NCBI GenBank assembly: GCA_036555065.1
Contig: DATBLZ010000128.1
Span: 1 to 25,793 of the forward strand
From: DATBLZ01 sp036555065
Lineage (GTDB): Bacteria; Pseudomonadota; Gammaproteobacteria; Steroidobacterales; Rariloculaceae
Reading direction: 5' to 3'
Length of the DNA stretch: 25,793 bases
The notes under the pieces were generated by a model, which saw only the letters and a program-made list of their open reading frames with translations, searched no databases and was not told the DNA's origin. Positions 22,293 through 25,793 of this stretch are shown one piece after another. Position numbers and translations under genes: made by a program. The first letter of the stretch is position 1. Each line of letters starts with the position of its first letter.

Positions 22293-22900
22293 CAGTTGCT
22301 GGTCTCCACGAGTCGCCAAACGCGGCCGAAGTCCTCGAGCTCGACGGCGAACTCGACGGCACGCGGTACGCTGACATACCGCATCGCGCCCGAGAGCTCC
22401 GTCGGCGGCCACTCGGTAAACCACTCTCCCGATTGCGCGCGAAAACGGACCTCGAGATTCGTAACGCCCGTGAGCAGCTCCGTGCGCTGCGGCGGCGTCG
22501 CGAGCGTGCGGTCGGCAACGGGCCACGTGAAGCGCAACAACGCGTCGTCCTCCCAAGCGTAGGCGACGCGCAGCACGGTGCCACGCGTGAATCCGCCGGG
22601 ATTCGACCAGCCGCCGCGGCTGAGCTCGATCGGAAACTGCGCCGTCGGGCTCGCAAGCAGACTCGGCTCGAACGCGTCGCCGAGCTCATCGCGCGTCGGC
22701 CGCGGATGGATCTGCGCGAGATCTTGCATGACGACGCGCATCGCGAGCTGAATCTCGCGCCAGCGGTCGGCGCGTTCGCGCGCGCGCGACTGCTGCTGAA
22801 TGGCTTGACTCAAGCCCTCGAGCGCCATGACGCCGATGACGGCAACGATCGCGAGCGCGACGAGCACTTCGACGAGCGTGAAGCCGCGCGTCGATCTCAT
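22292..22900 (-). CDS. gspJ: Type II secretion minor pseudopilin J
   Basis: Minor pseudopilin of the tip complex with GspI and GspK. The 202-residue prepilin starts MRSTRG, with prepilin peptidase cleavage expected after Gly6, giving mature FTLVEVLVALAIVAVIGV with Glu at position 5. The globular region contains ELSRGGWSNPGG and RVAYAWEDDALLRFTWPVADR, typical of GspJ (the R..W.NP block). The ATG at 22900 overlaps the gspI stop as ATGA; the longer frame to 23131 is a shadow of gspI. Confidence 0.95.
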   Translation of the reverse strand: MRSTRGFTLVEVLVALAIVAVIGVMALEGLSQAIQQQSRARERADRWREIQLAMRVVMQDLAQIHPRPTRDELGDAFEPSLLASPTAQFPIELSRGGWSNPGGFTRGTVLRVAYAWEDDALLRFTWPVADRTLATPPQRTELLTGVTNLEVRFRAQSGEWFTEWPPTELSGAMRYVSVPRAVEFAVELEDFGRVWRLVETSN

Positions 22901-23331
22901 CCGACTCCTCCGGGCCCGCCGATCCACCGCGGCGGAATGAAGCCGGCCGGCGGCGGCGGTTCTATCAAGCCCGACACCTTGTGGATGATGCGCTCGGGCT
23001 GATCGGCGCGCGCGACGGAGACGTCGACGCGCCGCAGATTCGCGACTTCCGTCTCCGAAACTTCTACGGTGTAGCGCCAGACGCGCCCCGCGAACTCGAC
23101 CTCGTCCTCCTCCGTGCCGAGCTCCGGCCACGACGGCGCGATGCTGAGCTCCGTGAGCTCGTTCGTCGCGATCCAGCTCGCGAGGGTTTTCTCCTCCATG
23201 TACGTAGCCGTGACCGCGTATTGGTTGAGTTGCATGTAGAGCGCCATCATCCCGAGCGCGACGATGACGAGCGCGACGACCGCCTCGATGAGCGTGAAGC
23301 CCGCGGCGCGCTTACGGCGTGCCGTAGCCAC
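22897..23331 (-). CDS. gspI: Type II secretion minor pseudopilin I
   Basis: Minor pseudopilin that forms the core of the GspIJK tip. I chose a GTG at 23331, giving a 144-residue prepilin MATARRKRAAG, with cleavage after Gly11 and mature FTLIEAVVALVIVALGMMALYMQLNQ. Features of the family are the ATYMEEKTLASWIATNELTEL segment and VEFAGRVWRY. With this start the gene overlaps gspH by 20 nt; longer alternatives would sit deep in gspH and give a highly basic, non-homologous leader. An unusual C-terminal tail of about 20 residues rich in Pro and Gly (PPPPAGFIPPRWIGGPGGVG) follows the usual end of the domain. Confidence 0.92.
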   Translation of the reverse strand: MATARRKRAAGFTLIEAVVALVIVALGMMALYMQLNQYAVTATYMEEKTLASWIATNELTELSIAPSWPELGTEEDEVEFAGRVWRYTVEVSETEVANLRRVDVSVARADQPERIIHKVSGLIEPPPPAGFIPPRWIGGPGGVG

Positions 23332-23863
23332 GTCTGCTGATCTCGGTTGCGCCCGTGAGCTCCGCGGTGAGGACGTGCTCGCCGACGGCCGGATCGAGGA
23401 ATATCCGCGCTTCGAACGGCGTGATCTCGCCGCTCGAAAGAACGAGCACCTGCGGCTCGGGCTCCTCGTCGTCCTCGGTGGCAAACGTCTCCGGTAGAAC
23501 GAGCTCGCGATCCTCGACCACTAAGGCGAGCCGCAATTGCTGTCTCTCGCCGATCGCATGCTCCGTCAGCAATCGATCGTCCAAGGGTGGGTTCCACTTT
23601 TGCAGGCCGTAGTCGTAAACGTAGAAGCGATAGGCCGAGCGCGTGAAGAAGACGCCGTAGTCGCGCGTTTGCAGCAGCGCTTCCTCGCGCGCGAGATCGA
23701 CCAGATTCTTGAGCCGCGCGATCTCGCGCTGGGTTTCGTGATCCGTCCCCGACGCGACCCCTACCTGAAGGACGACGGCGCCGACGAAGATTGCGATGAT
23801 TCCGACGACGACGAGGAGCTCGAGCAGTGAGAAGCCGCGTTCCTTCGCAATTTGCCGGCGCAC
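23312..23863 (-). CDS. gspH: Type II secretion minor pseudopilin H
   Basis: Minor pseudopilin linking the tip complex to the GspG shaft. From a GTG at 23863 the prepilin has 183 residues starting MRRQIAKERG, with cleavage after Gly10 and mature FSLLELLVVVGIIAIFVGAVVLQV, including Glu at position 5. Downstream blocks are LKNLVDLAREEALLQTRDYGVFF and YDYGLQKWNPPLDDR, both GspH-like. An ATG at 23908 is also in frame but would overlap gspG by 41 nt; the GTG begins 4 nt after the gspG stop and gives a standard short leader. An acidic loop, EDDEEPEP, is present near the middle. Confidence 0.92.
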   Translation of the reverse strand: MRRQIAKERGFSLLELLVVVGIIAIFVGAVVLQVGVASGTDHETQREIARLKNLVDLAREEALLQTRDYGVFFTRSAYRFYVYDYGLQKWNPPLDDRLLTEHAIGERQQLRLALVVEDRELVLPETFATEDDEEPEPQVLVLSSGEITPFEARIFLDPAVGEHVLTAELTGATEISRRGYGTP

Positions 23864-23867
23864 AGAC

Positions 23868-24314
23868 TCAGTTGAGGTTCCAGTTGCCGATATCGGCGTT
23901 GTTGTCATCTCCGCCGTCCTGCCCGTCGGCGCCGAGCGTGTAGATGTCGAACTCGCCGTGCTGGCCCGGGTTCAGGTACAGATACGGACGGCGCCACGGA
24001 TCCATAGGAATGGATTTCAGGTAACCGCCGCGCTGCCAATTCGGCGCGGCCGCCTCACCGGGGTTGGTGACGAGAGCCGCGAGCCCTTCGTCCGTAGTCG
24101 GATAGCGGTAATTATCGAGCCGGTAGACGTTGAGCGCCGTCTCGATCTGCCGAATGTCCTGGCGCGCTCGCGTAACCTCGGCTTGGCTCAGCCTGCCGAT
24201 GATTTGCGGAGCGATCGCTGCGGCGAGCAAGCCGATGATCACGACGACGACCATGATCTCGATGAGCGTGAAACCCGCGGCAACCGCCGCCGGCCTTGTG
24301 CTTCGCTCTGTCAT
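23868..24314 (-). CDS. gspG: Type II secretion major pseudopilin G
   Basis: Major subunit of the pseudopilus piston. The 148-residue prepilin MTERSTRPAAVAAG is cleaved after Gly14 to give FTLIEIMVVVVIIGLLAAAIAPQIIGR, with Glu at position 5. The conserved body is present: ARQDIRQIETALNVYRLDNYRYPTTDEGL, LKSIPMDPWRRPYLYLNPGQHGEFDIYTLGADG. The acidic C-terminal end GQDGGDDNNADIGNWN carries the calcium-site aspartates of GspG. The ATG at 24314 is preceded by AGG eight bases upstream. It is the first gene of the eight-gene gsp operon, divergent from the rhombosortase gene across 92 bases. Confidence 0.97.
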   Translation of the reverse strand: MTERSTRPAAVAAGFTLIEIMVVVVIIGLLAAAIAPQIIGRLSQAEVTRARQDIRQIETALNVYRLDNYRYPTTDEGLAALVTNPGEAAAPNWQRGGYLKSIPMDPWRRPYLYLNPGQHGEFDIYTLGADGQDGGDDNNADIGNWNLN

Positions 24315-24363
24315 CGCACTACCTTAGTCGTTGAATCGACTGGCTTTAACTTCCGATGCAATG

Positions 24364-24390
24364 AAGATAGCACACCCAACAGGCAGCCAA
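24364..24390 (-). promoter_or_regulatory. Weak candidate promoter for the gsp operon
   Basis: On the minus strand TTGGCT (24390-24385, four of six -35 bases) is separated by 15 nt from TATCTT (24369-24364, four of six -10 bases). The spacer is short. Initiation would fall near 24357, about 43 bases before the gspG ATG. The 92-base gap shared with the divergent rhombosortase gene holds no stronger alternative that I can see. Confidence 0.25.
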
Positions 24391-24406
24391 ACGTGAAGTC
24401 TCTGTC

Positions 24407-25009
24407 ATGCGCCGCGCCCGCGTGCTGACAGGGCTGCGGCGTGCCGTAGCACCGCTCGGAATCGCCGTCCTCTGCATCGCCATGGCGCTCGGCGGCGACG
24501 GCGCGCGCGAGCTGTTTCGTTACGACCGCATTGCGCTCGCCGACTTCGAGCTGTGGCGTCTCGTCAGCGCGCATCTCGTCCACTTGAGCGCCGGCCACAC
24601 CGCACTCAACGTAACCGCGCTCGCAATCATCGCGCTCCTGTTCGACACGGCGCTCGATTCGTTCGATTGGATCGTGTCGGCCGCGCTCGCGGCGCTCGCG
24701 ATCGATTTTGGCCTCTACTTTTTCAGTCCTGACGTCGTGTGGTACGTGGGGCTATCGGGCGCGCTGCACGGCATCATGGTGGCCGGCGCTCTTGCGCTCG
24801 CGGTCGCGCGTTCTCGTCTCGGCGCGGTCCTGATTGTGCTCGTCGTCGCGAAAATCGCGTGGGAGCACTGGGCAGGACCGCTGCCCCTATCGGAGCTGAC
24901 GTCGGGGGGGCCCGTCGTGACGGAAGCGCATCTCTACGGCGCGGTGGGCGGAGCGATCGCGTATGCGGCGCTCTACTCGATTCGCGGCTCGAGAATCGCG
25001 TCGCTATAA
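24407..25009 (+). CDS. rrtA: Rhombosortase (GlyGly-CTERM-processing rhomboid protease)
   Basis: Small integral-membrane serine protease of the rhomboid superfamily. The 200 residues contain about six hydrophobic helices. Rhombosortase signatures are ELWRLVSAHLVHLSAGHTALNVTAL (about 48-72), the catalytic Ser117 in GLSGALHG, and His175 in EAHLYGAVGG. The known role of the family is cleavage of proteins bearing a C-terminal GlyGly-CTERM anchor, often themselves exported by type II secretion. Its position divergent from gspG supports that role here. No GlyGly-CTERM substrate gene lies in the window. The ATG at 24407 starts MRRARVLTGL; no strong Shine-Dalgarno is seen. A generic rhomboid protease is the alternative, but the length and motif spacing fit rhombosortase better. 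Confidence 0.85.
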   Translation: MRRARVLTGLRRAVAPLGIAVLCIAMALGGDGARELFRYDRIALADFELWRLVSAHLVHLSAGHTALNVTALAIIALLFDTALDSFDWIVSAALAALAIDFGLYFFSPDVVWYVGLSGALHGIMVAGALALAVARSRLGAVLIVLVVAKIAWEHWAGPLPLSELTSGGPVVTEAHLYGAVGGAIAYAALYSIRGSRIASL

Positions 25010-25010
25010 T
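24988..25010 (+). promoter_or_regulatory. Consensus -10 element before the fabG-like gene
   Basis: A perfect TATAAT at 25005-25010 overlaps the TAA stop of the rhombosortase gene (25007-25009). No good -35 lies 16-18 bases upstream. Initiation about 7 bases downstream would fall near 25017, only 4 bases before the ATG at 25021, implying a leaderless or almost leaderless transcript. It could also be a chance product of the final Leu codon and stop. Confidence 0.4.
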
Positions 25011-25020
25011 CCCGCGCGTC

Positions 25021-25791
25021 ATGGACCTTGCAACGCTCCAAAGATGGCCTGGCATCGCCGGAAGAACGGCCGTCGTAACGGGAGCGTCGCGCGGAATCGG
25101 CCGCGCGATCGCGGAAGCGTTGGCGCACCAGGGCGCCGCCGTAGTCGGCACCGCAACGACCGCGGCCGGCGCCGACGCGATCGGTGCGCATCTCGCTACG
25201 ATCAACGCGTCCTGCGCCGGCCGCATGCTCGATGTCACCGATGAAGCCTCGGTCGAGGCTTGCTGGGAGTGGATCGGCGGCCGACAAGAGGCGCCGACGA
25301 TTCTCGTCAACAATGCGGGCATCACTCAAGACAACCTGCTCATGCGCATGAAAAGCGAGGAGTGGGAACGCGTGATCGCAACGAATTTGTCGTCGCTCTA
25401 CCGTGTCTGTAAGGCAGCCGTTCGCGGCATGATGAAAGCCCGTCATGGACGCATCATCAACGTGAGCTCCGTCGTCGGGCTTTCGGGCAACCCGGGCCAG
25501 GTCAACTACTCGGCCGCCAAAGCGGGCATGATCGGCTTCACGAAGTCGTTAGCCCGCGAAGTTGCCTCTCGTAACATCACGGTAAACGCGATCGCGCCCG
25601 GTTTCATCGAGACCGATATGACGCGAGCGCTCGACGCGAAACAGATCGAAGCACTCCGACAGCAAATCCCGTCGGGTCGTTTGGGGGTTCCAGAAGACAT
25701 CGCCGCCGCCGTCGTTTACTTAGCTTCCGATGCCGGCGCTTACGTCACTGGCGAGACACTCAACGTCAACGGCGGACTGTACATGCAGTAA
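25021..25791 (+). CDS. fabG: 3-oxoacyl-ACP reductase-type short-chain dehydrogenase
   Basis: NADPH-dependent reductase of 3-ketoacyl thioesters, FabG subgroup of the classical SDR family. The 256 residues are slightly longer than the usual 244-247 because of an N-terminal MDLATLQRWPGIAG segment. The cofactor loop TGASRGIG is at 20-27, NNAG at 97-100, and the catalytic tetrad is Asn122, Ser150, Tyr163 and Lys167. NAIAPGFIETDMT and TGETLNVNGGLYM near the C-terminus are hallmark FabG blocks. It is not next to fabD, acpP or fabF, so it may be a second copy, for example for polyhydroxyalkanoate or secondary acyl chemistry, and not the housekeeping enzyme. It starts 11 nt after the rhombosortase stop. 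Confidence 0.88.
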   Translation: MDLATLQRWPGIAGRTAVVTGASRGIGRAIAEALAHQGAAVVGTATTAAGADAIGAHLATINASCAGRMLDVTDEASVEACWEWIGGRQEAPTILVNNAGITQDNLLMRMKSEEWERVIATNLSSLYRVCKAAVRGMMKARHGRIINVSSVVGLSGNPGQVNYSAAKAGMIGFTKSLAREVASRNITVNAIAPGFIETDMTRALDAKQIEALRQQIPSGRLGVPEDIAAAVVYLASDAGAYVTGETLNVNGGLYMQ

Positions 25792-25793
25792 GG

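Noticed and set aside
1..25793. Possible defence system, prophage, insertion sequence, CRISPR array or new multi-gene system
   Set aside because: Every substantial ORF on the coding strands is a recognisable housekeeping, repair or secretion gene; no transposase, integrase, spaced direct repeats or cluster of unknown genes was seen.

Overview
The window is high-GC chromosomal DNA of a proteobacterium, most likely a gammaproteobacterium near the Xanthomonadales/Nevskiales/Steroidobacterales. The clues are a TrpR/YerC-type regulator heading a his operon, a GTAG-type REP hairpin, a split type II secretion (gsp) operon beside a rhombosortase, and a linked AddB-like/AddA-like pair. This placement is inferred from gene content, not from a search. 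I found no rRNA, tRNA, CRISPR array, insertion sequence or prophage gene. Coding density is very high, and no gene-free stretch exceeds 300 bases.

Layout. (1) Positions 1-3169, minus strand: a histidine operon, regulator-hisG-hisD-hisC, with hisC cut by the window edge. A perfect 24-bp AT-rich palindrome and a REP-like hairpin lie upstream of the regulator. (2) Positions 3290-8522, minus strand: a branched-chain amino acid operon, ilvC-ilvE-leuC-leuD-leuB. In front of ilvC is a complete transcription attenuator: promoter, a 23-codon leader peptide with the run Leu-Leu-Val-Ile-Val, alternative hairpins, and a terminator with nine U residues. (3) Positions 8591-10758: a peroxiredoxin gene (+) convergent with and overlapping etfBA (-). 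(4) Positions 10792-18886, plus strand: a sulfurtransferase divergent from etfB across a 23-bp palindromic promoter region, an AlaA-type aminotransferase, and an AddB-like nuclease followed by an AddA-like helicase-nuclease. (5) Positions 18855-24314, minus strand: gspG-H-I-J-K-L-M-N, the pseudopilus and inner-membrane assembly half of a type II secretion system. (6) Positions 24407-25791, plus strand: a rhombosortase gene divergent from gspG, then a FabG-type reductase.

How the parts work together. The ilv/leu genes cover the reductoisomerase, isopropylmalate isomerase, isopropylmalate dehydrogenase and transaminase steps of valine, isoleucine and leucine synthesis. The leader gives one control point that senses all three charged tRNAs. 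The his operon has no recognisable His-rich leader peptide and instead appears to be controlled by its own TrpR-family protein at the palindrome. The gsp genes and the rhombosortase fit together because rhombosortases process GlyGly-CTERM proteins exported by type II secretion.

Most of the window is ordinary metabolism. The most informative non-coding elements are the ilvC attenuator, the his palindrome, and the symmetric etfB/sulfurtransferase promoter region.
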